A DNA stretch of 64,000 nucleotides from Candidatus Hodarchaeota archaeon (GCA_016840285.1 JAEOSR010000004.1:1-64000); one strand, 5' to 3'. Shown: positions 44,418-53,674, counted from the first letter of the stretch. The notes: generated by a model not told the origin, from the sequence alone. A program made the numbers and translations.

Positions 44418-45506
44418 TTAATCTTCTCCTCTCATAAATAAGAGATAGGCCATTATCCAAGTGCCTAAAATGATGAAAATTGAAGTTAAAATACTACCTA
44501 CAGATAGCTGGGGAATTCCACTAAGTAAATTGCCGATGTTACAACCAGCTGCGGTGACTGCACCGACTCCCATTAAAGAACCTCCAATAAATTGGTAAAG
44601 TAATATTTTCCCCTCTTTAGGAGCACGGAGTTTGAATTCTCCAGCAATGAAAGCAGCAATGAAAGCGCCAATAATAGCACCAATCACTAACCATGCTATC
44701 CAACTTAAAGCAGCTTCAGCGGTAGCCACGTCAGAGCCAGCAACGAAGTATTTTAGAACTGCAACCCAGCCAGCTGTAATACCTAACGGATAATTTCGGC
44801 CAGCAGCAGCTGAAGAAACAAAAGCAACACACCCAATCAAAGCAATGGCAATACCTGTTATCCACCAAGCCCAACCATCTTTGAAGATTTTTTTACCTAA
44901 GTCACTGAAGTCCAATTTGTTTCCAGCTTTTTGCCATGGTAAATAACTTCTCCATATGAAGTATGCAGCAATGAGCGCTGCAACGACTATTACTATTATC
45001 CATGTAAGTAGATCTACCATACTAGTACCTAAGATATTACCCAGGGTTAAGGCTGATCCATCATCAGCAGCAATTGCTGTAGCTGATCGTAATTCATCCT
45101 TTATCGGAGTAAGCAGTCCTACTGCTGTAGTATAGGCCCCGAGTGACAATCCTAATAAGGCCATTAGTGATCCTACCATTCCTTCGCCGACCCGATATGT
45201 CGTTCCTGATGCACAACCAGCGGCTAAAGCCATTCCAATACCGAATAGGAATCCACCCAATATATTACCTGCCCAGGCAAGAGGTTTTGGAGCTAAGGTA
45301 ATGATATCGAGAGCATCCATCAGATGGAAAGCCACCATTTGAATTACTATTGCCAGAACTACCGCTTTTAGTAGAGTATATTGTTTTAAAAGTATTATAT
45401 CCCTGAAAGCAGAGTTCATACAAAATCGTCCACGTTGTAAAACAAATCCAAAAATAATTCCAATAACTATTCCTGGAATTACTACTATTGCAAAATCTAA
45501 TGCCAT
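44418..45506 (-). CDS. YeeE/YedE-family sulfur transporter (TsuA-like)
   Basis: A 362-residue membrane protein with about 9-10 helices and two YeeE repeats. LQRGRFCMNSAFR and AAGCASGTTYRVG in the first half, and AAGCNIGNLLSG in the second, are the conserved Cys-containing thiosulfate-path motifs of the TsuA/YeeE family. It likely imports thiosulfate or another sulfur oxyanion. It sits 16 bp after tusA (TsuB-like), the usual partner. Confidence 0.92.
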   Translation of the reverse strand: MALDFAIVVIPGIVIGIIFGFVLQRGRFCMNSAFRDIILLKQYTLLKAVVLAIVIQMVAFHLMDALDIITLAPKPLAWAGNILGGFLFGIGMALAAGCASGTTYRVGEGMVGSLMALLGLSLGAYTTAVGLLTPIKDELRSATAIAADDGSALTLGNILGTSMVDLLTWIIVIVVAALIAAYFIWRSYLPWQKAGNKLDFSDLGKKIFKDGWAWWITGIAIALIGCVAFVSSAAAGRNYPLGITAGWVAVLKYFVAGSDVATAEAALSWIAWLVIGAIIGAFIAAFIAGEFKLRAPKEGKILLYQFIGGSLMGVGAVTAAGCNIGNLLSGIPQLSVGSILTSIFIILGTWIMAYLLFMRGED

Positions 45507-45522
45507 AAGTCACACCTTTGTT

Positions 45523-45756
45523 TTATTTGATTTTCACTAGAATTACCCACTCTGAGGTTCCAGTTTTTTCAGCTGAAAGAACTTCATGACCCAATGATTT
45601 CATTGTCTCTGGAACCCGTTCTGCTGATAGTGGATAATCAATTATCAGTTTTAGTACCTCTCCAGACTTCATTTTTTTCACTTTTCGTTTACTTTTGACG
45701 TCTGGATAAGGACATACTTCTCCACGGAGATCTAAACTTTCTGTTATCTCTGTCAT
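45523..45756 (-). CDS. TusA-family sulfur carrier (third), YeeE partner (TsuB-like)
   Basis: A 77-residue TusA-type carrier with Cys15 in GEVCPYP. It is first gene of the minus-strand operon, before YeeE. In the TsuAB system the TusA-like TsuB works with YeeE in thiosulfate uptake. The operator-like repeats lie upstream at 45.8-46.0 kb. Confidence 0.92.
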   Translation of the reverse strand: MTEITESLDLRGEVCPYPDVKSKRKVKKMKSGEVLKLIIDYPLSAERVPETMKSLGHEVLSAEKTGTSEWVILVKIK

Positions 45757-46103
45757 TTTTTATCAACACAAAAAAGGGATTGTATTTTTTTTGGCGAACC
45801 TAGAAATTTTAGGTATTCCGAAATTCATAATTCAGAACAGGTTTTTTGAATAGTCTTTAAGATTAAAAATCTACTTCAGATAAGACATGGTGACAAAGTA
45901 GTCACTTTTAGAACGTTCTAAATGAACTCAGTAACCTACTATTAACTATTGTTATGGGTACAGGTATTATCCACCTACCTCAGTAGGTTAGTCACTTATC
46001 CTAGTAGTAATTACAACTAATTTTGTAATTTCAGATTGAATTATTATGTTTGTTAGATTTATTCAGACGAATACATTTTGTCACCTGATTTCTGAACGTT
46101 TAA
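45757..46103. promoter_or_regulatory. operator-like repeats upstream of the tusA-yeeE operon
   Basis: The upstream 350 bases hold several short inverted repeats. ACCTA-7-TAGGT spans 45798-45814. ACCTAC-CTCA-GTAGGT (45973-45988) is a perfect stem. GTGAC-6-GTCAC spans 45890-45905. Further ACCTA and GTAGG half-elements lie between. The repeated ACCTA/TAGGT pattern suggests a regulator operator controlling the leftward sulfur operon. No tandem arrays or ORFs are present. Confidence 0.4.
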
Positions 46104-46459
46104 CGGAGGATTTATTTCTTTAAAGAAGTAATTTTTGGTTCGAACCATTATATTACTTCTGACTGGGTATTTCTGTCCCATTATTTTTAGTGGGTTTAAC
46201 AAGATTTCTTGTAACGATTTGCTTTTATATTACTGCACTTCCAATTTGCAAATATCTATTCTTCATTGCTCATATTATCGTGATTATTGAGTTAATTTTC
46301 TTAGCTCCATTCGGGAAATTTGCTAATGTTTGGTATCGATCATTTGCTCTTTGTATACATTAAGAACTACATGTTCGACGGAATGAACTAGATAAGGACG
46401 TAATAAAGGTGAAAATGAAAGTAAAAAAGGTAGCCACTAAAACTGCTCAAGTTGTTTAA
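46104..46459 (+). pseudogene. decayed NarI/HdrE-like heme b membrane subunit
   Basis: C-terminal part of a NarI/HdrE/DsrM-type cytochrome. FGSNHYITSDWVFL (46104-46175) breaks by a frameshift near 46176, then LFLVGLTRFLVTICFYITAL and FIAHIIVIIELIFLAPFGKF, VWYRSFALCIH follow to an in-frame TAA (46361-46363), then ELHVRRNELDKD…to TAA 46459. FLAPFGKFxHxxYRPxAL is typical of the last two helices. The N-terminal part is absent. It directly precedes the mvhGA-hdr operon, suggesting that a membrane partner was lost. Confidence 0.7.
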
Positions 46460-46702
46460 CTCCCCCCGTTCTCATTAGTTTGTGAATCTTTATGCATTTA
46501 GAATATTCAACGCGTCAATAGTGACATAATAACCACAATTAATACAAAATCCAACTAATTTAACAATAGTTACAAGCAAACTTTTTTAAAATTGTCCTAA
46601 GTTAAAGTCCTCACTCAGACAGTCCAGAAACTCTTTCTGAATTTAAACATCTGTTCTTTCATGAGAGTTAAATGATTATAGACGTAAAGAGGATAGTATA
46701 AA
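46460..46702. promoter_or_regulatory. promoter region of the mvh-hdr operon
   Basis: About 240 AT-rich bases before mvhG. A TATA-like CTTTTTTAAAATTG near 46580-46593 would start transcription about 25 bases later. No clear operator was found. Confidence 0.3.
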
Positions 46703-47611
46703 ATGAGTGGCAAAGCAAGAATTGCTACTGAATGGCTCATGGTCTGTTCTGGATGCCATATTTCGTTATTAGACATCCATGAAGCAATCATTGATGTTCT
46801 AGCTAAAGCGGAAATTGTTAGATCTCCTGTTCTTGCTGATGTAAAAGAATTTGTTCCAGCAGATGTAGGAATCATAACAGGGGGCATTAGGAATGAGCAT
46901 AACATACATGTAGCGAAAGAAATGCGGAAGAATTGTAAAATTATTGTTTCTCTAGGAAGTTGTGCCTGTTTTGGAGGCACTCCCAGTCTTGCAAATATGT
47001 ACACACGCGAAGAACTATTTGATAAGGTCTACAAGAACACAATGGGAGTAGACAATCCTTTGGGTAGAGAGCCTCAGGACGATGTACCCCCATTGACAGA
47101 GAAAGTGGCACCACTCTCCTCTGTTATCGATGTAGATGTAATGATTCCAGGTTGTCCTCCTGTCCCTGAACTGATTGCACAAGCTGTAATGAGCTTATTG
47201 GAAGGAAAACCTCTGGAATTACCAAATCAATCGGTTTGTGAACCCTGTCCACGAGAGAAGAAGCATACAAAGATCACAGAACTGAAACGGTGGTATAAAT
47301 CTGCTGGAGAAGACATTGATCCAGACCGCTGTTTTCTGGAACAGGGATATATTTGTTTAGGTCCAGTCACCTGGGGATTATGTGATGCACGGTGTCCAAA
47401 AGTAGGAGTACCATGTCGAGGTTGTCATGGGCCATTGAATCCTGATCGGGATCCTGGTGTTGATGCTGCCTCATTTTTAGGAACATTGTCTACTGACATT
47501 CCCATGGAGCAAGTCATGGAAGCCATGGGGAATGATCCTATACCGATATTGTATCAGCATCAGTTTGGTTTTACGAAATTTAACAATTTTAAGGATGCAG
47601 CGAAAAAATGA
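46703..47611 (+). CDS. mvhG: [NiFe]-hydrogenase small subunit MvhG
   Basis: A 302-residue iron-sulfur subunit of group 3c F420-non-reducing hydrogenase. WLMVCSGCHISLLD binds the proximal cluster, LGSCACFGG and PGCPPVPELI complete it; CEPCPREK, CFLEQGYICLGP, CDARCPKVG and PCRGCHG supply further clusters. It transfers electrons from MvhA to MvhD/HdrA. It overlaps mvhA by four bases. There is no Tat signal, as expected for a cytosolic enzyme. Confidence 0.94.
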   Translation: MSGKARIATEWLMVCSGCHISLLDIHEAIIDVLAKAEIVRSPVLADVKEFVPADVGIITGGIRNEHNIHVAKEMRKNCKIIVSLGSCACFGGTPSLANMYTREELFDKVYKNTMGVDNPLGREPQDDVPPLTEKVAPLSSVIDVDVMIPGCPPVPELIAQAVMSLLEGKPLELPNQSVCEPCPREKKHTKITELKRWYKSAGEDIDPDRCFLEQGYICLGPVTWGLCDARCPKVGVPCRGCHGPLNPDRDPGVDAASFLGTLSTDIPMEQVMEAMGNDPIPILYQHQFGFTKFNNFKDAAKK

Positions 47612-49068
47612 AAGCAACAAAAATTATCAAAGTAGATCCAGTAACCCGAATCGAAGGCCATGCTGAAATCAAACTCTTCCTTGACGAGAATAACAAACTT
47701 GTGGATTCCCAGGTCAAAGTTGTTGAACTTAGAGGATTTGAAAAATTTCTAGTGGGACGGCCTGTTGAGGAGATGCCGTTAATAACTCCCCGCATGTGCG
47801 GGATATGCCATGCTCCCCACCATATGTGTTCAGGAAAAGCAGTTGACAATGCTTTCGGTCTTGAACCTGAAGATATTCCTCCTACTGCGTTTAAGTTAAG
47901 GAAGCTTATGCTTTATGGTTCTTATATCCATAGTCATGTGTTACACTTCTTCTATTTGGCTGCACCTGACTTTGTCATGGGGCCAGACTCAGATCCTACA
48001 AAAAGAAATGTCTTTGGTGTGCTTGACGCTAATCCTGAGCTAGTAAAGAAAGTGATAGCAGCTCGTAAACTTGGCCAAGAGATTACTAAAATAATCGGTG
48101 GCAGAACAGTACATCCTGTGACATGTGTCCCTGGAGGTCAAGCCCATCCGCTTTCCAATGAAAATCGTGACAAAATTGAAAGGGAAGTAAAAGATTTAGC
48201 TAATGGGTTTCTGATCGAAGCGAAAGATTTAGCATTATCACTATTTGATAAATATTCTGAGGCTATTGATACTCTTGGTGACTACCCAACAATGCACATG
48301 GGATTGGTTGGAAATGAAGGAGAATTGGATTTTTATAACGGAAAAGTTAGGTTGCTAGGGACTAATGCTCAAGTTTTAGAGGAATTTCAAGGTGTCGAAT
48401 ATCGTGATGTTATTGCAGAACGGGTCAAAGATTATTCCTATCTGAAATTTCCTTATTATAAGAAAAGATCTTTTGAAGAGGGGTGTTACCGCGTTGGTCC
48501 ATTAGCTCGAATCAATGCTGCTGATAAAATTGACACACCAATAGCACAAGAACTTCTTACTGAGTTTCGGAATAAATTTGGTAGACCAGCAAACAAATCA
48601 CTCCTTTATAATTACGCAAGGATAATCGAATTTGCTTATACTGTTGAAACCATTTTGGATCTTGTAGCAGATCCAGACATCACAGGAACGAAACTTAGAA
48701 CTCCCGTCAAAGCTCGAGAAGGTGAAGGTGTTGGAATTTTAGAAGCCCATCGAGGTGCATTATTCCATCATTATGTCACTGATAAAAAGGGAATAACAAC
48801 CGATGTGAATTTAATTGTAGCTACAGTAAGTAACAATGAAGCAATAAATCGATCTGTCAATGTTACTGCTAAGGAGTTAATTGTAGATGCCGAACCAGCA
48901 GAAGGATTACTCAACAGGCTCGAAATGATTATTCGTGCTTATGATCCCTGCTTTAGTTGTGCTACACATTATTTACGGTCAGGTGCTATAGCAACTGAAC
49001 TTAATATTGTAGATCATATGGGAAAAGTCTCCCATACTGTGAAAAACTGGGAGAATGAACGAAGATGA
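47608..49068 (+). CDS. mvhA: [NiFe]-hydrogenase large subunit MvhA
   Basis: A 486-residue catalytic subunit. L1 motif RMCGIC (Cys64, Cys67) and L2 motif DPCFSCATH (Cys448, Cys451) supply the four Ni ligands; the extra YLRSG tail of 32 residues after His454 would be removed by the endopeptidase encoded at 21829. It oxidises H2 for electron bifurcation. It overlaps mvhG and hdrA::mvhD by four bases each, so translation is tightly coupled. Confidence 0.95.
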   Translation: MKATKIIKVDPVTRIEGHAEIKLFLDENNKLVDSQVKVVELRGFEKFLVGRPVEEMPLITPRMCGICHAPHHMCSGKAVDNAFGLEPEDIPPTAFKLRKLMLYGSYIHSHVLHFFYLAAPDFVMGPDSDPTKRNVFGVLDANPELVKKVIAARKLGQEITKIIGGRTVHPVTCVPGGQAHPLSNENRDKIEREVKDLANGFLIEAKDLALSLFDKYSEAIDTLGDYPTMHMGLVGNEGELDFYNGKVRLLGTNAQVLEEFQGVEYRDVIAERVKDYSYLKFPYYKKRSFEEGCYRVGPLARINAADKIDTPIAQELLTEFRNKFGRPANKSLLYNYARIIEFAYTVETILDLVADPDITGTKLRTPVKAREGEGVGILEAHRGALFHHYVTDKKGITTDVNLIVATVSNNEAINRSVNVTAKELIVDAEPAEGLLNRLEMIIRAYDPCFSCATHYLRSGAIATELNIVDHMGKVSHTVKNWENERR

Positions 49069-51509
49069 GTGCGATGAAGATTGGTACATTTTTATGTAAT
49101 TGTGGAGGTTCTCTTAAGAACATTGATTGGGATGACCTACAAAATTTCATGAAAGAGAAAGCAGGAGAAGGTAATTTCTGTGTGTATCACGAGAGCCTTT
49201 GCTCACCAGAAGGTAAAGCATGGTTCAAAGAGACAATAAATAGAGAGAATCCAGACTCAATAGTGTTTGGTGGATGTACCCCGAAAACAGCTGGATACTT
49301 ATTCGAAGATACGATTAAAGAACTACATATGTCCCCTTTTCAAGTTGTTGGTGCAAATTTACGAGAGCACATAGGATGGATCAATCCTGACAAAGAACTA
49401 GCTACAAGGGATGCGAAAGCAGTTCTATTAGGAGCCTTTAACAAAGCTACCTTTAAGAGCGCTGTAGAGACACATAAAATTGAAATTTCTCAGGCAGCAG
49501 TCATTATAGGTGCTGGTCCTGCAGGTATTCAAGCTGCCCAAGATTTAGCTGAAAAAGGACACACGGTACACTTGATTGACCGTAATCCGTATATTGGGGG
49601 GAATGCTACAAAGCTTGGAACGTTCTTCCCTAGCGATGACTGTGCAACATGTATGCCCAATGTAGGAATAAAGGGATTAGATCAACAAAGCGTGAGGCGA
49701 TGTCACTATCGTTCAGCTTTTGATCTCCATTCAAATATCCAGCTTTACATAAAGTCAGAAGTGACCGATGTCAGTGGAGCTCTTGGAAATTATTCAGTTA
49801 CTGTGAACAGCGAACCCACCTATGTAAAAATGGACAAATGTGTGAACTGCGGTCTTTGTGCAGATATATGTCCTGTTGATATGCCTGATGAAATGAATTT
49901 GGGATTAGTAACTCGAAAAGCTGCCCACTTACCTGCTCCTCATTCTAACACTACAAAATATGTCATTAACAAAGAAGAGTGCAAAGAAGGCTGTACAGAA
50001 TGTGCAAAGGCTTGTCCAGTAGATGCAATAGACCTAGATATGAAAGCGATAACTCATGAAATATCCGCTGGTGGAGTCATTCTTGCTACTGGTTTTGAAG
50101 AATATAATCCAAAACTAGTAGAAGAATACCATTATGGGGCACTTGGGTATGAAAATGTTGTAACACAAAGTGAACTGGCCAGATTACTTGATATCACAGG
50201 GCCAACTTTTGGGAAACCAGTAAAGAAAGATGGTAGTCCTGTCGAGAGTCTTGTCATCATAAATTGCGTGGGATCACGCTCACAGAAGTACAATATCTGG
50301 TGTTCTAATATCTGTTGTATGATTGGGATCAAACATGCAATAAAGATAAAGGAAAAATATCCTGAAATCGATGTAACGTGTTGTTATATCGATATCAGAG
50401 CCGTGGGTGCAAATTACGAAGAATTCTACAACAAAGCTCGTGATCTTGGTGTGAAATTCATCCGGGGCCGTCCTGCAGAGATTGAGAGTGATGGGACAAC
50501 CTTATACGTTCACGCAGAAGATTCTCAAGCTGATGAACTATTGACCTTCGAAACAGATATGGTTGCTCTCTCCATGTCAATGGTACCAAGTCCTGGAGTC
50601 AAGGAACTTGCAGAAAAACTAAAAATTGACATTGATGAGTCTGGTTATTTCAAGTCTCTTTATTCAAAGTTCAAAACAACGGAAACTAAGCAACCAGGCG
50701 TGTTTGTAGCTGGCACAGCCATCTCTCCAACTGACATTCCTACTACAACAACCCGAGCTGGATTTGCTGCAAGTCATCTCAATATGCTCCTATCTAAAGG
50801 AACAGTGGAGAAGAGATTCCCAATTGCTGAGATTGATGATGATAAATGTACCCTGTGTGAGATTTGTATAACTGCTTGTCCCTTCGGAGCTATTGAAGCT
50901 GTTGAAGTAGCTAATCCAGGCATCAAAATTCAAGTGAGTCCAACTGTTTGTGTGGGCTGTGGACAGTGCGCTTCCTCATGTCCCGCTTCAGCAATAACCA
51001 TTGATTACTACGCTGAAGATCAGATCCTTAAACAGGTCGAGGGATTACTTTATGATGCGAATGACAATCCTGAGCCAATTATTGTCACCTTTGCTTGTTG
51101 GGAATGTGCATATTCTGCAACAGATGCCATTGGAATGACTGCTAATTATCGGCTTAAAACTACTTCAGACATGAAAGGAGAAATAGCTGGAAAATATCCT
51201 CACAATGTTAGAATTCTTCCAGTTCAGTGTACAGGAAATGTTTCTGCTAGAATGATCCAAAAAACGTTTACCATGGGCGCAGATGGTATAATTATTCTTG
51301 GTTGTTATGAAGACAAGTGTCATTATGATACTGGATCAAAAGCATCTTCTACTCGTGTAGAAATTCTTAAGGCTATGCTCGAATACGCAGGAATTGACCC
51401 TAGGCGGCTAGAGAAGCAGACTACATTCTTTATGAGTAGTGACAGATTCGCGTCTAGTTTAGTACGGATGTCGAATACGCTCAAAAAATTAGGAAAATTG
51501 GAACGCTGA
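49065..51509 (+). CDS. hdrA: HdrA-MvhD fusion flavoprotein
   Basis: An 814-residue fusion. Residues 1-140 form the N-terminal HdrA domain (FLCNCGGS, Cys11/13); a FAD domain starts near 145 (IGAGPAG) with FPSDDCATCMP; four-cysteine clusters CVNCGLCADICP and CKEGCTECAKACP follow; two [4Fe-4S] motifs near 590-640 (CTLCEICITACP, CVGCGQCASSCP) end the HdrA part; residues ~665-814 are MvhD (FACWECAYSATDA, PVQCTGNVS, GCYEDKCHY). The fusion puts hydrogenase electrons directly onto HdrA. Confidence 0.93.
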   Translation: MSAMKIGTFLCNCGGSLKNIDWDDLQNFMKEKAGEGNFCVYHESLCSPEGKAWFKETINRENPDSIVFGGCTPKTAGYLFEDTIKELHMSPFQVVGANLREHIGWINPDKELATRDAKAVLLGAFNKATFKSAVETHKIEISQAAVIIGAGPAGIQAAQDLAEKGHTVHLIDRNPYIGGNATKLGTFFPSDDCATCMPNVGIKGLDQQSVRRCHYRSAFDLHSNIQLYIKSEVTDVSGALGNYSVTVNSEPTYVKMDKCVNCGLCADICPVDMPDEMNLGLVTRKAAHLPAPHSNTTKYVINKEECKEGCTECAKACPVDAIDLDMKAITHEISAGGVILATGFEEYNPKLVEEYHYGALGYENVVTQSELARLLDITGPTFGKPVKKDGSPVESLVIINCVGSRSQKYNIWCSNICCMIGIKHAIKIKEKYPEIDVTCCYIDIRAVGANYEEFYNKARDLGVKFIRGRPAEIESDGTTLYVHAEDSQADELLTFETDMVALSMSMVPSPGVKELAEKLKIDIDESGYFKSLYSKFKTTETKQPGVFVAGTAISPTDIPTTTTRAGFAASHLNMLLSKGTVEKRFPIAEIDDDKCTLCEICITACPFGAIEAVEVANPGIKIQVSPTVCVGCGQCASSCPASAITIDYYAEDQILKQVEGLLYDANDNPEPIIVTFACWECAYSATDAIGMTANYRLKTTSDMKGEIAGKYPHNVRILPVQCTGNVSARMIQKTFTMGADGIIILGCYEDKCHYDTGSKASSTRVEILKAMLEYAGIDPRRLEKQTTFFMSSDRFASSLVRMSNTLKKLGKLER

Positions 51510-51543
51510 AGAGGTTATTGACAAATACAAGGTGAATATACAA

Positions 51544-52041
51544 ATGATAGAATCAACAGAACTCCTCGAAGAATTGAAAGAACTTTATGAGGTCGTAAAA
51601 CTGTGTTATCAATGCGGTACATGTGCAGGTGGCTGTCCTGTGTTTAAACAATACGGCAAGTTCAATCCTCGAAGAGTCATGGAGAAATTACTCCAAAGGG
51701 ATTACTCTGAGGAAATATTCGATGACCAACAGGTATGGTACTGTACGATGTGCTACACTTGTAGCGTTCGGTGTCCCCAAGGGATTGATGTAGGACATGT
51801 CATCACAGAGATGAAAAACCTCGCTGTAAAAGTAAAGAACGCACCCCCTGGAATTGTGGCAGAGATGGAAGCAATATTGGAAACTGGGGCAACAGCAGCC
51901 ATTTCTCAATCTATCATGAAGAGAAGAGAAAAACTAGAGCTACCTGAATTACCCAGACCTGATCTCAGCGAACTCCAAAAACTCTTCGAAGTTACTGGGG
52001 CTTCAGCTAAAATAAAGCAGATAAAGGAGGAAACAAGCTAA
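51544..52041 (+). CDS. hdrC: HdrC heterodisulfide reductase subunit
   Basis: A 165-residue two-cluster iron-sulfur protein: CYQCGTCAGGCP and CTMCYTCSVRCP. It links HdrA to HdrB. The start is ATG 51544, eight bases after AGGTGA; the GTG at 51532 lies within that SD. The stop TAA overlaps the hdrB ATG by one base. Confidence 0.93.
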   Translation: MIESTELLEELKELYEVVKLCYQCGTCAGGCPVFKQYGKFNPRRVMEKLLQRDYSEEIFDDQQVWYCTMCYTCSVRCPQGIDVGHVITEMKNLAVKVKNAPPGIVAEMEAILETGATAAISQSIMKRREKLELPELPRPDLSELQKLFEVTGASAKIKQIKEETS

Positions 52042-52913
52042 TGGCAAAATTTGCATTTTTCGTTGGCTGTACTATACCATATAGGATTCCATTCGCTGAA
52101 ACATCAATCCGTAAGACACTCCCTGAATTTGGTATTGAGCTCATGGATTTACCATTCGCTTGTTGTCCTGACCCTGGTGGTGTGCAAGGATTCGATAGTC
52201 TCACTTGGTATACTTTAGCAGCTCGGAACCTATGTCTTGCAGAAGATCAGAATCTCAATATCATTACAGCATGCAGTGGTTGCTTTGAAACGTTGAAAGT
52301 AAGTAACACGAAGTTGAAAAACGACTCTGGTCTTAAAGATAAAGTAAATGAGAATTTAAATGCCGTAGGTCGTGAGTTCAAGGGTAGTATTGAGGTAAAA
52401 CATTTTGCTGAAGTTTTGTATGATGATGTTGGAATAGACAAAATTGCAGCTAAAGTTCAACAACCTCTTACAGGAGTGAAGTTGGCTACTCATACTGGGT
52501 GTCACTTCGTTAAACCTCCTGAGATTCTCCAGACAGATAATCCAGAGAGCCCACATAGACTCGATGAGATGGTAGAAGCTTTAGGAGCTCAAGCAGTTCC
52601 TTATCTGAACAAACTTATGTGCTGTGGAGCGGGGACACGAGGTGTTGACCAAGATACCGCGATAGCAATGGCACATGAGAAGATAGTAGGAGCAGAAAAA
52701 GCAAAAGCTAATGCCCTTGTAACAATTTGTCCAACATGTTTCGTCCAATATGACACAGGTCAGCGATTAATGGCTAAGCAATTCGAAAAAACCACCCTTC
52801 CAGTTTTTATTTATCCTGAATTGCTAGGATTGAGTATGGGTATGGATTTGAGTGCAGGTTTCAAAATGCATTCTATTAAAGTCGCTCCAGTCTTAGAAAT
52901 GATAACAGGCTGA
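52041..52913 (+). CDS. hdrB: HdrB heterodisulfide reductase subunit
   Basis: A 290-residue catalytic subunit. The C-terminal CCG module is full (LMCCGAGTRGV with CPTCFVQYD). The N-terminal one reads ACCPDPGGV with CSGCFETL, the CCP variant seen in canonical HdrB. It reduces a heterodisulfide or another disulfide. The start is ATG 52041, GGAGG-like site at its 5' side. It closes the mvhG-mvhA-hdrA::mvhD-hdrC-hdrB operon. Confidence 0.93.
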   Translation: MAKFAFFVGCTIPYRIPFAETSIRKTLPEFGIELMDLPFACCPDPGGVQGFDSLTWYTLAARNLCLAEDQNLNIITACSGCFETLKVSNTKLKNDSGLKDKVNENLNAVGREFKGSIEVKHFAEVLYDDVGIDKIAAKVQQPLTGVKLATHTGCHFVKPPEILQTDNPESPHRLDEMVEALGAQAVPYLNKLMCCGAGTRGVDQDTAIAMAHEKIVGAEKAKANALVTICPTCFVQYDTGQRLMAKQFEKTTLPVFIYPELLGLSMGMDLSAGFKMHSIKVAPVLEMITG

Positions 52914-53213
52914 ACCTAAAGTCGATTACGAAGATAACGCTAGGATTTTTAATCCAATTTTCTCTCTTTTTTTCAAAGCAATATGATAGATAATTTCATC
53001 AATTATAGAATTTTTCAGAAGGATTTTTTCATATAGAATAGAATATACTTTATTGCTTAGATAATGATAGATAAAAGAATAAATTTCTTGGTAGATTATC
53101 TAGTCATATAACCAATTAGAGGAATATGATATATTGAGGGGGAGTATTGAGAGTTTTGTGCATTAGCACAAAATTTATATACTAGTTCTGTGCATTAGCT
53201 CATTGGTGATAAA
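52914..53213. other. AT-rich spacer with the promoter of the DUF5320 gene
   Basis: A 300-base spacer after hdrB. The first ~230 bases are AT-rich with no ORF and would hold the hdrB transcript end. The last 60 bases carry the palindrome and promoter block listed separately. Confidence 0.4.
53154..53204 (+). promoter_or_regulatory. palindromic operator with TATA box and operator copy before the DUF5320 gene
   Basis: A 20-bp perfect palindrome TTTTGTGC-ATTA-GCACAAAA at 53154-53173 is followed at once by TATA (TTTATATA, 53174-53181) and a second, imperfect copy TTCTGTGC-ATTA-GCTCATT (53186-53204). The 31 bases 53174-53204 match 27 of 31 at 54775-54805 before the DtxR-FeoA regulator gene. The start of transcription should lie in the second copy. 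Likely a repressor-binding promoter. Confidence 0.65.
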
Positions 53214-53585
53214 ATGCCTAGAGGAGATAGAACTGGACCATGGGGATTTGGATCGAGAACTGGTCGAGGATTAGGATATTGTGCTGGATACTCTACTCCA
53301 GGATATACAAAAGGGCCTGGAATGGGGTGGGGGCGGGGTTATGGAGGAGGTCGCGGTTGGAGAGGAGGAGGAGGGGGGGGTCGTGGTCGGGGATTTTATC
53401 CAGATCCATATTATTATCCACCTGATGTACCACCTCTTTCCCCCGCGACTGTACCTCCTTGGCCAGCTCCATTTAGACCCGAAGACGAATCAAAATATCT
53501 AGAGCAGTCTTTAATTGATCTGAAAAAGCATATTGAACTTGTAGAGAAAAGATTAGCAGAATTGACTAGTGAAAAGAAGGATTAA
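53214..53585 (+). CDS. DUF5320-family protein, glycine/arginine-rich
   Basis: A 123-residue protein. Residues 1-70 are Gly/Arg/Tyr-rich and low complexity, with the N-terminal MPRGDRTGPWGFGSRTGRG of DUF5320; residues ~90-123 form a short coiled coil. It has one Cys (YCAGY). Such proteins accompany Nif/iron-molybdenum-cofactor-like or metal genes in archaea, but their function is not known. SD GGTGAT is three bases before ATG. It shares its promoter block with the DtxR-FeoA regulator, so metal control is likely. Confidence 0.8.
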   Translation: MPRGDRTGPWGFGSRTGRGLGYCAGYSTPGYTKGPGMGWGRGYGGGRGWRGGGGGGRGRGFYPDPYYYPPDVPPLSPATVPPWPAPFRPEDESKYLEQSLIDLKKHIELVEKRLAELTSEKKD

Positions 53586-53674
53586 TTAATCAATTTCATT
53601 CTGTCGTCTCTAACTTTTCTCTTTTTTTTTGAGATTAATTGGAAAATGATAAGAACTCTCTGAGTTTTAGATAG

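Noticed and set aside
46136..46145. GGTTCGAACC as a tRNA T-arm
   Set aside because: The flanks do not pair as a T-stem or acceptor, no anticodon arm is present, and the stretch translates as part of a membrane-protein remnant.
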